NCBI GenBank assembly: GCA_950097015.1
Contig: CATNEN010000011.1
Span: forward strand, 6,402,001 to 6,466,000
Direction: 5' to 3'
Source of the DNA: Macrostomum hystrix
Lineage: Eukaryota > Platyhelminthes > Macrostomidae
DNA length: 64,000 nt
The position numbers and the translations under genes were made by a program. This document shows, piece after piece, positions 1-12,700 of the stretch. The number at the start of each line of letters is the position of its first letter. Position 1 is the stretch's first letter. The notes below the pieces were generated by a model. The model saw only the letters and a list, made by a program, of their open reading frames with translations. It was not told where the DNA came from and did no database searches.

Positions 1-392
1 CACCAACTGTAAGGGACTGTTACCAATGTGTAATCACCAACTGTAAGGGACTGTTACCAATGTGTAATCACCAACTGTAAGGGACTGTTACCAATGTGTA
101 ATCACCAACTGTAAGGGACTGTTACCAATGTGTAATCACCAACTGTAAGGGACTGTTACCAATGTGTAATCACCAACTGTAAGGGACTGTTACCAATGTG
201 TAATCACCAACTGTAAGGGACTGTTACCAATGTGTAATCAGCAACTGTAAGGGACTGTTACCAATGTGTAATCATCAACTGTAAGGGACTGTTACCAATG
301 TGTAATCACCAACTGTAAGGGACTGTTACCAATGTGTAATCATCAACTGTAAGGGACTGTTACCAATGTGTAATCATCAACTGTAAGGAACT
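1..392. repeat. 34-bp minisatellite, about 11 copies
   Basis: Direct repeats of a 34-bp unit containing CACCAACTGTAAGGGACTG, nearly identical from copy to copy and cut by the left edge. The array lies just downstream of the donor of Tudor exon 3 on the minus strand, so it is probably the start of that gene's third intron. Confidence 0.95.
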
Positions 393-416
393 GTTAGCAA
401 CGGAAATGGCAATCAC

Positions 417-3400
417 CTGCTGGAAGGAGCCACCAAGACTATTAGTCTCTGTATTGCCATAGTCAATGTAGGTCAGAATGGCGGTAGCAGAGTCCTGGTC
501 AATGGATTCGACCCTTGCTCGGTACCAGGCATCCTCGTAGTGACCAATGCAAAAGTCACCGACAGCCAATTCGCCATAGAAACCGACGGACGCCGCGGCG
601 GCAGGCTCGAGTGCTTCCAATAGTTGGTCCAGTTCAGCTTGCCGATCCGAGCGCTGAAGCCAAACTATCAGACGGCCGTTCGCGCCAACCGAAGCCACAG
701 AAATAGTCGCGTCGAATGGACCTGAGCCCGCAATATTCTGCGGATTGGAGAGGCAGTTGTATGACTAATTTAGTTAGTGCAGGGTTGTATGACCAATTTA
801 GTGAGTGTAGGGTTGTATGACCAATTTAGTGAATGTAGGGTTGTATGACTAATTTAGTTAGTGCAGGGTTGTATGACTAATTTAGTTAGTGCAGGGTTGT
901 ATGACTAATTTAGTTAGTGCAGGGTTGTATGACCAATTTAGAGAGTGTAGGGTTGTATGACCAATTTAGTGAATGTAGGGTTGTATGACCAATTTAGTGA
1001 GTGTAGGGTTGCATGACCAATTTAGTGAGTGTAGGGTTGTATGACCAATTTAGTGAATGTAGGGTTATATGACCAATTTAGTGAGTGTAGGGTTGCATGA
1101 CCAATTTAGTGAGTGTAGGGTTGCATGACTAATTTAGTGAATGTAGGGTTGTATGACCAATTTAGTGAATGTAGGGTTGTATGACCAATTTAGTGAGTGT
1201 AGGGTTGCATGACCAATTTAGTGAGTGTAGGGTTGCATGACCAATTTAAAGAGTGTAGGGTTCAATGACCTAATTAGAGATTGTAGGGTTCAATGACCTA
1301 ATTAGAGATTGTAGGGTTCAATGACCAATGAAAGATTGAAGGGTTGCATGACCAAGTTAGAGATTGTTGGATTTTAGGGTAATGAGCAAAAATTTAAGAA
1401 TGATAAGGATCAACAGACCTCAGCCTGGTCAATAAAAATCCGGCGCCTTGGAATGGCCAGCGGTACGTCAAGCCTTGGCAGATGCTGCAGCACATCTTTT
1501 TCGTTGATTGACAGGCGCACGCGTACAGGCCGGACATTGTCCAACTGATCGTAGGCGAACTCGACGGTCAAACCATTCCGGTTCAGCAGCTTCTTGAAGC
1601 TAGCCAGTGCGTCTGGGCCGTAAAAAATGTGCTCACAGTCGGCTAGAGCACACTCCAATGCCGCAGCTGGAGTTGACGACAGCAGGCCGTCCCGTTGCTT
1701 GGCAACGCACACAAACTCAGCTGGCACCACGGCACAATTTCCATAGTCGATAAATTTAACTAAACAGGATGAATCGTTGGGCCGGGCTAGTGCTGTCGCT
1801 CGGTACCATTCGCCATCATCTGGGTGCATCGCCAAGCAGATGGCCGGGCAGCTTGATGGCTCGATGGGTTCCGACTTTAGAGCAAGCGCCTTCAGCAGCA
1901 CTGTCTGTACAACCAGGGTAGCAGGTTGGGCGGTTGCTATGGCATTGCTATGGGCTCACTAACATCTAGATCTTGATAAAAGCTTAATTTTATTGCAAAG
2001 CTTTAAGTTTAGTTAAAAATAAAGTGACAATAGCCACTGAAGTACTGGGGAAGGTGACAATAGCCACTGAAGTACTGGGGAAGGTGACAATAGAGACTGA
2101 AGTACTGGGGAAGGTGACAATAGCCACTGAAGTACTGGGGAAGGTGACAATAGCCACTGAAGTACTGGGGAAGGTGACAATAGAGACTGAAGTACTGGGG
2201 AAGGTGACAATAGCCACTGAAGTACTGGGGAAGGTGACAATAGCCACTGAAGTACTGGGGAAGGTGACAATAGACACTGAAGTACTGGGGAAGATGACAA
2301 TAGACACTGAAGTACTGAGGAAGGTGACAATAGACACTGAAGTACTGGGGAAGGTGACAATAGCCACTGAAGTACTGGGGAAGGTGACAATAGACACTGA
2401 AGTACTGGGGAAGGTGACAATAGCCACTGAAGTACTGGGGAAGGTGACAATAGACACTGAAGTACTGGGGAAGGTGACAATAGACACTGAAGTACTGGGG
2501 AAGGTGACAATAGACACTGAAGTACTGGGGAAGGTGACAATAGCCACTGAAGTACTGGGGAAGGTGACAATAGCCACTGAAGTACTGAGGAGGGAGATGA
2601 CAATAGACACTGAAGTACTGGGGAAGATGACAATAGACACTGAAGTACTGGGGAAGGTGACAATAGACACTGAAGTACTGAGGAGGGAGATGACAATAGA
2701 CACTGAAGTACTGGGGAAGATGACAATAGACACTGAAGTACTGGGGAAGATGACAATAGACACTGAAGTACTGGGGAAGGTGACAATAGACACTGAAGTA
2801 CTGGGGAAGGTGACAATAGACACTGAAGTACTGGGGAAGGTGACAATAGACACTGAAGTACTGGGGAAGGTGACAATAGACACTGAAGTACTGGGGAAGG
2901 TGACAATAGACACTGAAGTACTGGGGAAGATGACAATAGACACTGAAGTACTGGGGAAGGTGACAATAGACACTGAAGTACTGGGGAAGGTGACAATAGA
3001 CACTGAAGTACTGGGGAAGGTGACAATAGACACTGAAGTACTGGGGAAGGTGACAATAGACACTGAAGTACTGGGGAAGATGACAATAGACACTGAAGTA
3101 CTGGGGAAGATGACAATAGACACTGAAGTACTGGGGAAGATGACAATAGACACTGAAGTACTGGGGAAGGTGACAATAGACACTGAAGTACTGGGGAAGA
3201 TGACAATAGACACTGAAGTACTGGGGAAGGTGACAATAGACACTGAAGTACTGGGGAAGATGACAATAGACACTGAAGTACTGGGGAAGGTGACAATAGA
3301 CACTGAAGTACTGGGGAAGATGACAATAGACACTGAAGTACTGGGGAAGGTGACAATAGACACTGAAGTACTGGGGAAGATGACAATAGACACTGAAGTA

Positions 3401-3902
3401 CTGGGGAAGGTGACAATAGACACTGAAGTACTGAGGAGGGAGGTGACAATAGACACTGAAGTACTGGGGAAGATGACAATAGACACTGAAGTACTGGGGA
3501 AGGTGACAATGGACACTGAAGTACTGGGGAAGATGACAATAGACACTGAAGTACTGGGGAAGGTGACAATGGACACTGAAGTACTGGGGAAGATGACAAT
3601 AGCAACTGAAGTACTGGGGAAGGTGACAATGGACACTGAAGTACTGGGGAAGGTGACAATAGACACTGAAGTACTGGGGAAGATGACAATGGACACTGAA
3701 GTACTGCACCTGTCCAATCTCTCACCTGCTTGTTCAGCCAGGTCAGTTCATCTTTGGGCACCATGAAGAAGCAGGTCAGGCTCTCGATGTGCACAATTTG
3801 AGCGGGAATTTTAGTGCCGGCTGGGGGCACGACAACGGCTGAGAATGCGGGATTGTGCGGGTCTCCACTGCCGTTCACTAGTGCCTGTTTACCTGTTGAC
3901 AT
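417..3902 (-). CDS. Multi-Tudor-domain protein, first three coding exons (partial)
   Basis: Coding exons, all phase 0: 3726-3902, 1419-1904 and 417-737, giving 59 + 162 + 107 residues before the gene leaves the window. The ATG at 3902 is preceded by an in-frame TAA, so it is the likely start. Donors (AAGCAG|GTGAGA, GCTGAG|GTCTGT, CAGCAG|GTGATT) and acceptors (TGTACAG, ATCCGCAG) are good. Two Tudor cores are visible: EWYRATALARP followed by VKFIDYGN in exon 2, and DAWYRARVES followed by LTYIDYGN in exon 3. The aromatic residues and the DYGN turn of methyl-arginine-binding Tudor folds are present in both. Each core is preceded by the start of the SN-like half of an extended Tudor domain (exon 1 VVVPPAGTKIPAQIVHIESL; exon 3 FDATISVASVGANG). 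Such proteins bind dimethyl-arginine of Piwi proteins in germ granules. Which TDRD family member this is cannot be told from the fragment. Confidence 0.82.
750..1375. repeat. 28-bp minisatellite in Tudor intron 2
   Basis: About 22 copies of a 28-bp unit with core GACCAATTTAGTGAGTG, decaying at the right end (GACCTAATTAGAGATTG variants). It fills the intron between Tudor exons 2 and 3. Confidence 0.95.
2024..3705. repeat. 30-bp minisatellite in Tudor intron 1
   Basis: About 56 copies of a 30-bp unit with core GACAATAGACACTGAAG. Several frames are open for over 550 codons on both strands because the unit is a multiple of three and lacks stops in those frames; these are not genes. A few units carry a 3-bp insertion (GAGGAGGGAG variants). 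Confidence 0.97.
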
Positions 3903-4255
3903 CCCTGTGCCTTATTTATCGATCGCAGTTGCTATGGTGATACTGGCAGCTGATTATTTTCTTAACCTGCCGCTACGGCTAGAAGGAAAGGGGCGTTTTA
4001 GCAAACTAATTTTTTAGATAAACAATTATGTGAGCAAAACAATCAATGCTACTAAAGTACATTTTACCTGTTGACATCAAATACAATTCTGGCAACTATA
4101 ACTCATGCGATTCCGTCTAAAATTCCGAATGCAATTCTACCTCCGATACCTCGTGTAATTTTAGCTTCTTTTTTCGGCGATTCCAGCTAGGTTTTCTACA
4201 CTATTCAAGCTTCGTTTTCTGATGCGATTCTAGCTTATTTGCTACGGCGAGCCTC

Positions 4256-5465
4256 GTCTCCTAGAGAGATTCCAGCTTCGTTTCCAATGGCCATTCCAGC
4301 TTCGTTTCCTACGGCGATTCCAGCTTCGTTTCCAATGGCCATTCCAGCTTCGTTTCCTACGGCGATTCCAGCTTCGTTTCCAATGGCCATTCCAGCTTCG
4401 TTTCCTACGGCGATTCCAGCTTCGTTTCCAATGGCCATTCCAGCTTCGTTTCCAATGGCCATTCCAGCTTTGTTTCCAATGGCCATTCCAGCCTCGTTTC
4501 CAATGGCCATTTCAGCTTCGTTTCCTACGGCGATTTCAGCTTCGTTTCCTACGGCGATTCCAGCTTCGTTTCCAATGGCCATTCCAGCTTGGTTTCCTAC
4601 GGTGATTCCAGCTTCGTTTCCTACGGCGATTCCAGCTTCGTTTTCTACGGCGATTCCAGCTTCGCTTCCTACGGCGATTCCAGCTTCGTTTCCTAGGGCG
4701 ATTCCAGCTTCGTTTCCTACGGTGATTCCAGCTTCGTTTCCTACGGCGATTCCAGCTTCGTTTTCTACGGCGATTCCAGCTTTGTTTCCTAAAGCAATTC
4801 CAGCTTCGTTTCCTAGGGCGATTCCAGCTTCGTTTCCTAAAGCGATTCCAGCTTCGTTTCCTAAAGCGATTCCAGCTTCGTTTCCTACGGCGATTCCAGC
4901 TTCGCTTCCTACGGCGATTCCAGCTTCGTTTCCTACGGCGATTCCAGCTTCGTTTTCTACGGCGATTCCAGCTTCGTTTCCTACGGCGATTCCAGCTTCG
5001 CTTCCTACGGCGATTCCAGCTTCGTATCCTATGGCGATTCCAGCTTTGTTTCCTACGGCGATTCCAGCTTCGTTTCCTACGGCGATTCCAGCTTCGCTTC
5101 CTACGGCGATTCCAGCTTCGTATCCTATGGCGATTCCAGCTTTGTTTCCTACGGCGATTCCAGCTTCGTTTCCTACGGCGATTCCAGCTTCGTATCCTAT
5201 GGCGATTCCAGCTTCGTTTCCTACGGCGATTCCAGCTTCGTTTCCTACGGCGATTCCAGCTTCGCTTCCTACGGCGATTCCAGCTTCGTATCCTATGGCG
5301 ATTCCACCTTTTTTGCCTACGGCGATTCTAGCTTCGTTGCCTACGGCGATTCCAGCTTCATGTCCTAGGGCGATTCCAGCTTCGTTTCCAACGGCGATCC
5401 CAGCTTCGTTTCCTATGGCGATTCCAGCTTCGTTTCCTTATGGCGATTCCAGCTACGTTTTCTAT
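4256..5465. repeat. 24-bp minisatellite between the Tudor and HIG1 genes
   Basis: About 50 copies of a 24-bp unit with core CGATTCCAGCTTCGTTTCC. The left third alternates GGCCATTCC and GGCGATTCC units as a 48-bp higher-order repeat, and a 96-bp block recurs near 5000-5190. The plus strand is open for 446 codons (octapeptide AIPASFPT) and ends in unique sequence, EASNRVSNALN. I treat it as non-coding. Positions 5466-5849 hold nothing I recognise. Confidence 0.93.
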
Positions 5466-5849
5466 GGTAGAGCTTCGTTTCCTACGATGACTGTAGCTAG
5501 ATTTCAGATGGAGATTTTAACTATTTTTCCTAGGACGATTTTTGAAGCTTCTAACAGGGTTAGCAACGCTTTAAACTGAAATTCCGGATATAAAAAATAT
5601 TTAAAAAATTTAAGAGTAAAGAAGCCAAGTAGCAAAAATTTGTTAAAATCTACAAATTGTTATATATTTTGAATACACACAATCTGGACTGTGTACATCA
5701 AAAATGCAGATTTTCACCTAATAGTGTTGCGTTCAGGCAGTAGATAGTTTTATACTGATCTTTAAGTTTGGTGTCTTAAAAGTATATCGATCAAAAAATC
5801 TTTTATACCAGACTAAAATGAGAACAGCAATCGGATTGCTTTGAGCACA

Positions 5850-6299
5850 CTATTTCTCATCGGAGCTGGACTCCTTGTTGCCCACAGCAGCATAGAAGCA
5901 GCCAATTGTGATACACATAATACACACAGCCTGTGCGCCAACGCGCAATTGAATCAGGTAGAGCTGCAGCGGCAGCTTGCGACTGCGCACTCGCATTAGA
6001 TAATAGCCGACTAGCCCAAGCCACAGGCCGCATCCCATAGCGCCAAGTTTATTATCTTTCAGTCGCTTCAACCAGAGCGCCTCAATGTGCTCGGCAGCGT
6101 CCTCGCTGCTATCCAGACTACTAGCAGTAGGAACAGAAGTTTTGTTCGATTTTAATGCTCTGCGCGCTTCGGAAAGCCTTTTAGCCTCGTCAGCAGACAT
6201 AATACTGCGCCGCTGAGCTTGACTTTGAGCACCTTCGTTAGAATCCGATGAGGCGTGCGCCAGTGCGCGCTTCAGGCCCACAAGCTTGGCTAACAGCAT
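5850..6299 (-). CDS. HIG1-domain protein (mitochondrial inner-membrane, respiratory-complex associated)
   Basis: A 149-residue single-exon ORF with two hydrophobic segments near residues 88-106 (LGAMGCGLWLGLVGYYLMR) and 119-140 (RVGAQAVCIMCITIGCFYAA), joined by a basic loop (RVRSRKLP). This is the HIG_1_N helical hairpin. The LIQLRVGAQ stretch matches the conserved R-x3-Q end of the family's signature. Known members (HIGD1/HIGD2, Rcf1) associate with cytochrome c oxidase and supercomplexes in the inner mitochondrial membrane. The N-terminal 80 residues are polar, rich in Ser, Ala and Lys, and longer than in typical 90-110-residue members. The ATG at 6299 was chosen because a possible acceptor (CTACTTTCAG) lies about 30 nt upstream; a coding upstream exon is possible since the frame stays open back to it. 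The C terminus is acidic (SSSDEK). Confidence 0.75.
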   Translation of the reverse strand: MLLAKLVGLKRALAHASSDSNEGAQSQAQRRSIMSADEAKRLSEARRALKSNKTSVPTASSLDSSEDAAEHIEALWLKRLKDNKLGAMGCGLWLGLVGYYLMRVRSRKLPLQLYLIQLRVGAQAVCIMCITIGCFYAAVGNKESSSDEK

Positions 6300-7467
6300 G
6301 CCTAATGCTAAATTGATGAGGCTACTGAAAGTAGGAATACTTTTATGATTGAACTGGGCAAAATTGTGATGCCTAAAAACACAGGCAGTTTATAAAAAAG
6401 CACTACACTCAGCATAACAAAATATAACTGAGCAGCTGTGCTTCATTCATATTGGTTTAAATTAAAAATGTGAATGACTTCTGTCAACCTAGTGCTTTGA
6501 ATGCCAATATAAATTCAACCAACTGTCCAACATTAAACATTTTTTCTGACAGAGAGCAATAAAAAATAGATAAAATTATCAGCTTTTTCAATTACCATCA
6601 ATGGCCTTGTAAATGGAGGACACGTGTCCTGAGTGCAACTGAACAATTTCATAATAATGACATGCTCTGAACTGCGATAAGTGACAACATAAGTACTATT
6701 GCCTTTACTTGAGTGGTAAGTGAAATCAATATTTGATCTACATGAATGACTAAAATGTAGCTTGTATTGTCAATATTACCTGCTACTTTTTTATATAAAT
6801 AGATAGTACATCTGCTTCAGTCTGTTTAGCATAATTATCTTTAAGTTCAGGTTAAACAAAATCTATTCTTGAGGGTGGATCTAGCACTGTTATGTGACTA
6901 GAGTTTTTGGGTTTATACTATTGCTGCTATTTCATTATACAAGTCACAACTATCTTATGTCAATAATACATATATATGCAACAAATACCATCTCTTTTCA
7001 AATACATGAATACACTCCATATATGCCAATGCCTTGAAATATACATCGGTCATGCATGCTATTTAAGCCAGTGTAAGGCAGTTTTTAAAGTGGCATTTCT
7101 AAGAAACAACACAGTAAAAATGATATTTTGTTATAAATTGTGACTTTTCTCTTAAAAGTGTCTTAAATGAAACAATGAATATTTGTTATACCATGTAAAA
7201 CTTTGTTTAATTTATCTGCCATTTTTAATAGAAACTATTTATTTTTAGTAAAAATATAGAAAAGTCAAGCAAAATAAAATTAACTTGTGGTTTCATACCA
7301 CATTTGTATACAATACTCACTGGAATTGTTCTTTCATTCTTAATAAAACATATGGAGAAAATTACAAAGAGAATTAAAGAGAAAGTATAAAGTATTTCTG
7401 TACACTTGAGATCATTGGTAACACTCTTGGGAAAGCCTATACTCAGAAATCCATATAGGCAATTTAG
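6300..7467. other. No recognised feature
   Basis: AT-rich sequence upstream of the HIG1 gene. No ORF with coding character, no array and no RNA gene that I can recognise. It probably contains that gene's promoter, but I see no defined element. Confidence 0.5.
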
Positions 7468-7469
7468 TA

Positions 7470-8705
7470 CAAGAGGCACTAAAAAGTTCTGAGCCTGAAC
7501 CAAGATCTTATAGTGGCAAAGTGCTGAAACTCCAGGCTCTAAAAGTGCCACATGTTCCCAAGTCCCACTGTACCATTATTTTTACAGCACCAAAAGGCAT
7601 TTTCTCGAGAATTGAAGCTTGAGCACAGGGCAGTGGTCAAACTTTTGACTCTGGAAGGCTCAAAGCCTACTGGTGTGTACCCTGATGCTGCCCCTCATAC
7701 GCAACCATCAAGCACTAGGCAGCTGAGTTCAAGTGGGGCCACCGCGACTTGCTTGAAGATGACCCCTGTCGTGGATGACCACAGACTGCTGTCATTGCCC
7801 ACAATATCCAGTGCATCTAGGCTCTGGTTGACAGTGACTGGCAGGTGAAAGTCAGGGAACTTCCGGAAGACACTGGACTGTCTGACCAGCAAGTCATTGA
7901 GAACCTGCACCAGCATCTTTATCTGTCCAAGGTTTCTGCCAGATGGATCCCACAATTCTTGACAAGGGACCAAAAGACTACACAGGTGCAGCACTCAAAG
8001 CTTGTCCTGGACTCCTATGATCCAGACCCTGCCAACTTTCTGTCCTGCTACATGACTGGGGATTAGATATGGATCAATCACCATGATCCAAGATCCACAA
8101 GTCCAAGCAAGAGTCCAAGCAGTGGCTGCCAGTTGGTTCACCTGTACCACTAAAGGCACGGACTGCATGCAGTGTGGACAAGATTATGCTGATGGACATC
8201 TTCTGGGATGCCAAGGGCACACTGCTACTGGACTTTCTAACGCATTAGCAGGTCACAGGCACCTACTACGCTGACCTGATCGCCCATCTGCATGAGGCAA
8301 TCAAGGTAAATAGGCGAGGGATGCTGAGCTGTGTTAATGTGCTGCCACACAACAATGCGCCAGCCCACACCAGCAGGATTGCCAAAGCTGCTGTCAGTAG
8401 TGCAGTGTTGCGAGAGCTGCCACACCTGGCCTATTCACTAGACCTGGCCCCAAGCAACGTCCACCTGTTTCCACATCTCAAGCAGGCGCTTGGTAGACAG
8501 CAATTTGACACTGATGACACACTGAAGGATGCTGCAACTGTTTGGTTTGAGGGCTGCTTGGTGCAATTCTTCTAGAGTGACATTGAGGTGCTGCAATCAT
8601 AAGTGCATCTTGGTTGTGGGAGACTATGTTGAGAAAAGCTGATCTCACTGCCCATTACATATCTCTCTTTCATATTGAGGCTCAAAACTTTAATAGTGCC
8701 CCTTG
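7470..8705 (+). mobile_element. Degenerate mariner transposon with both terminal inverted repeats
   Basis: A 1,236-bp element flanked by TA on both sides (7468-7469 and 8706-8707), the mariner target duplication. The ends are imperfect inverted repeats of 27-28 bp (7470-7496 and 8678-8705; outermost CAAGAGGCACTAAAAAG against RC CAAGGGGCACTATTAAAG). Transposase pieces lie in several frames: an N-terminal part near 7600-7700, KVSARWIPQFLTRDQK and SYDPDPANFL near 7930-8045, then LPHNNAPAHTSRIAK and SLDLAPSNVHLFPHLKQ near 8340-8480. Stops and frameshifts break it. The second catalytic Asp (HDNAPAH in active copies) is Asn here, and the third (LAPSD) is also Asn, so this copy is inactive. Confidence 0.9.
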
Positions 8706-8707
8706 TA

Positions 8708-9428
8708 ATCGGCTAGAAGTATTATCATTTATCATGCAAAAAAATGACTAAATGGATATGCCAAGCTCTATTCTTCTATTCAGTTGATGTAAAATTGTTG
8801 TCAAAAAGTTAAACTGGCCTAAGGTAGGGGCTTTGGTCAGCATTCCACATGCAGTGAAAAATACGAAAAAGCATAAAAATGACACTAGCCTTAAATTAAT
8901 AGAAGTAGCTTAAAACACAAAATAAGTGCACAAGTGAATACTTTTGTTGAAGAAAAAAATTATTTGGTTTTAGATAAGATTTGATCCAAATTTTGTAAGT
9001 TATTCAAGTCAAAAGATTGATATTTTTCAAGAAAGATTGTGGGATCTGTGATAAATAAATAATTTTAACATGTTGACTAGTTTAAAATTAGAAACAGCTA
9101 ATTTTTACATAAAATAACAAATGTTTATGGTTTATAGGATTAATGAAATCTGTATCATGCAATATATTTTGACACTATTTTTGCATTTAAATTTTTTTAA
9201 TCAAATTTTTAGTTTTAATTAGGTGCGGCAAGTGTTCTTTAAGTTAAGGAAGACAAAGAATGATAACACGTCATGAGTGTATATTTTTTTATAAATTCAA
9301 TTTTCAGTTATCAATGCTAGACTATATCAAACTTAAAAGTTAAACTATCAAGTATTGAATAAATTTACATTAACAACACAACAACAGTCTCTCTCATTTA
9401 ATAATTCACTGTTTATCATTTAGGCATC
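8708..9428. other. No recognised feature
   Basis: AT-rich non-coding sequence between the mariner element and the hAT-type MITE. I see no ORF or repeat of note. Confidence 0.5.
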
Positions 9429-9436
9429 ATCAATCT

Positions 9437-9718
9437 TATACATGCGTAACACCCAGCCGACCCGGCGGAACTGGCCAGGTGAAATGAGGGCCAAGCAAGG
9501 TAAGTTGCAAAAACCAATTGACCAAGCACAAAAAAATCAAAGGGGGGACCAAGGGACAAAAAAGGAAGGCGTGAAGAAAAGGAAGAAGGGGAGAGAGAAA
9601 AAGAGAACAAATGAGAGCAAACTAAGTCGTAAATAGAGCAATGAAACAAACTAAGTTGTAAATAGAGCAAAAACTAAGTCGCATGGCAGGCTAAGATTTG
9701 GGAGGTTGCACATGTATG
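9437..9718. mobile_element. hAT-type MITE, copy 1
   Basis: A 282-bp element flanked by a perfect 8-bp direct repeat, ATCAATCT (9429-9436 and 9719-9726), as for hAT transposons. The ends are inverted repeats: TATACATGCGTAAC at the left, RC CATACATGTGCAAC at the right. A same-length copy lies at 25190-25471. The interior has a purine-rich middle (AAGGGGAGAGAG) and repeated AACTAAGTCG/TTG motifs near the right end. It has no coding capacity. Confidence 0.88.
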
Positions 9719-9726
9719 ATCAATCT

Positions 9727-12700
9727 CCAGAATATTCAAGTCTCCACTGAAATAATCCATGTACAAGTTGTATTCAAATACTTCGCCTGGGTAATTGTCA
9801 AAATACACAACAAACATTTTAGACAGCACATCCTGATTCCGTGCATGACAAACCTCTCGCTTGACAAAGCCATGCTCTGAAATAACTAAGAAATAAAATT
9901 AATAACATAAAGTTTCTTATTTCTACTCAATAAAAGTATAATATTTATGAATATGCTAATTAAGACAAAGACAAGACAATAAAGACAAAGAAATTTTACT
10001 TTATTAAATTTTGAATAACTTTTTTATTTGACCAATTTTGAAAACCAAGGTGTCATTTTACTTATACAACTCAGCTATTTCAAATTAACAAACAAAGAAA
10101 ATGTTTTTTGAATCTTCAATTTTCTCACTGAAGTCCCTACCTAAGGTACTTTTGTTCCATTCTTGTTTGAAACAATTGCTTTTGTGCCAATTGTTTCTAA
10201 AATTACAAAAGCAAAGGAATCTGAAAAATTGATTGTTATTTTTGTCACATGCTAATCTTAAAATATATATATTTGAGATCTTGTTAATTACCCCTGAAAT
10301 TAGAGACAATCCCTAGGCCCCTATAACTATAGGAAGAGTACAAAAGAGTAAAAGTGTATTTATGTGAACCAAAATAAAAACGAAACTGTGAATCGAAGGT
10401 AGGCCTAGCTCGGGTTTTACTGGGAGTATTGGTAGCAATGTGAATATATTTCCTATCTGAATACACACTAACTTCGGTTAAGGATCATTTAAATGGCAGG
10501 AATACATCCATGGAAATGATGTTTGACTTGACTTGGACTTGTCGGCAATGGATTTGTGTTAAATTGACATTAATGATGGTAAACCGAAGGAATATCAAAA
10601 TATAGTAACTGAGTCATAAAGATTTAGTGATTTTAAAAGTCTAAGAAGAAATAAAAGCTGAATAGATAGCGGAGTCATAAATCAGCGTGGTAGAAGTAAA
10701 AACTACACAATAAAAGTGATACGAAACACCCAGTGCGTAAAGTGCACAGAAATTACGCAGAAAAATTCCGAGTGAAAATTTAAAACTCTGCTTTTTGCAA
10801 AAAGTCTTAAATTCAAACAAGTTAAATCTGTTTAATATCTTTATCGCCTGCATTATGTTATAGCATTTTATTTTTTTGTGGCACTAGTTTTTCTAACAGT
10901 AATTGTCATGCTTTTTTAGTTAAAAAGACACATACGTTTTTAGATTTCGTATATAAGTCAGAATAAATTTACTTAAATTGGTTGTAAGGTATGCTGTTTG
11001 AAAAAAAGGTTGCTTTAATTAGTTAAGAGAACCCAGAACTATAATTATGCACTAGAATAACTTAACTACCTCAAAATTTGACAAGATGACCCGATAAAAT
11101 TTGCCAGTAAGAGGGATTATATGAGTACGGTCAGGATGGAACTCACGTTTCACTAGCGCCTCAGACCAAAAAATACAAGTTAAAAGTAACATCGCTGCTT
11201 GAAACCATTATTGGCGAATTACATTAAGATATAGTAGAAAAGCACTTTTTCATTTGTGCCGAACGAGTTAAAAAAGTAGGTTTATATCGAGTCGCTTGTG
11301 AAACGCGAATTGACAATAAATTTATTAAAAACGTAATTTGGTACGCTGTTCAGAAAAGGTGTTGCTTTAATTAGATTAGAAAACCCAGAACTCAAATTAT
11401 GCACCAGAGTAACTTAACTACCTCAAAATTTGACAAGATGACCCTCGATGATATTTGCCATAAAATAAGAGAAATTTTCGGTCCGGTCAGGATGGAAAGA
11501 TCCGTAGGACACGGGCTGTCAAAACACACCATTGTTTGTTTAACACACATGTTTTACTCCTTGAGACTGGGCAGCTGCAATACTTTTCACTTTGCATTTA
11601 CTTGTATTTTTCGTTGCCTTTTTTCTTATAAGGTGCGTACTTTATGCACCAATTTAAATAAGTTTGTTTCTGGGAACTATAATTGTTCTAGTTGCCTAAA
11701 CGATGTTTTAATTAATACAACTGATGTTTTGAGATATTTTTTTATTCTAGCTACTATAAGTTCTAAACTAGACCCTTGGTATGTGCTCAATCCGTTGATT
11801 TTTTATTTTAACACGGAGATTGGACTGTCAAACGCTTTTACAAACATGAGATTTAGCTATCAATAAAAGCGAGTTGTTTGTTCAGAACAACAATTTTAAA
11901 TAGCTAATGGGTGCTTTGGGATAAATTCAAAATGCTCATTTATTAATTTGTATAGAAGTGACTCATTTTGCTATGCGTAGCAAAATTTTTATGTTTAAAA
12001 TCTAATTAAAGATGATAAAATGAGAAATTATTACGAAATGAATGTGATAGTTGTGTAATAAACGAGCAGAAAGCTGTAAGAGGAAAAAGTGGAATGGTAC
12101 CTAATTCAATTATGTTAATTTAAATATGAACAAAGTCCAAGCTAGCTATCATTCAGCATATCAATAAAGGCTGGGCTATGTTGGCTAAGCTATTCCATCC
12201 TTGGCCTTTTGGAATAGTAGGCCTACCCACCCCTAATAACCCCACTAATGATTATAGGCTCTATTAGCTAGGCCCTACATGGCTATGTAACTAAAGCAAT
12301 ATAGATTGAAGGGTATTGCTAAAAAACTGTACCAGTTGAGTTGGAAATTGAACCTTTGACTATTGTGGCTTACCTACCATTTGTGAGCCAGGTGTTCATT
12401 GCTTTCATAGCCCTTATTTGCAGAGGGTTGTGGCTATAGATTAAGTCTAGTTCTAGCTATGGGCCTAGCTATCATGTGAATAATGATATGATTGTCTTAG
12501 GCAGAAGAAGCTCTTTTTAGGTATTATTATCATGTCCTAAATTACTAGGCATAACTTAGATTTTGATACTTCTAAGTTTGAAACATTTGTCTCAGTAGGC
12601 CTACCTAGCTAAGCCTAAACTGGCAAATAATAATTTGATAATTAGAAATCCTTAGGAGCTGCTTCTGTTATAGCGTTATAGTTTGACATTATCTATATTT

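Noticed and set aside
2009-3902. Four overlapping ORFs of 560-630 codons on both strands
   Set aside because: All are read through the 30-bp minisatellite. Only the first 59 codons of the minus frame from 3902 are coding, ending at a clear splice donor.
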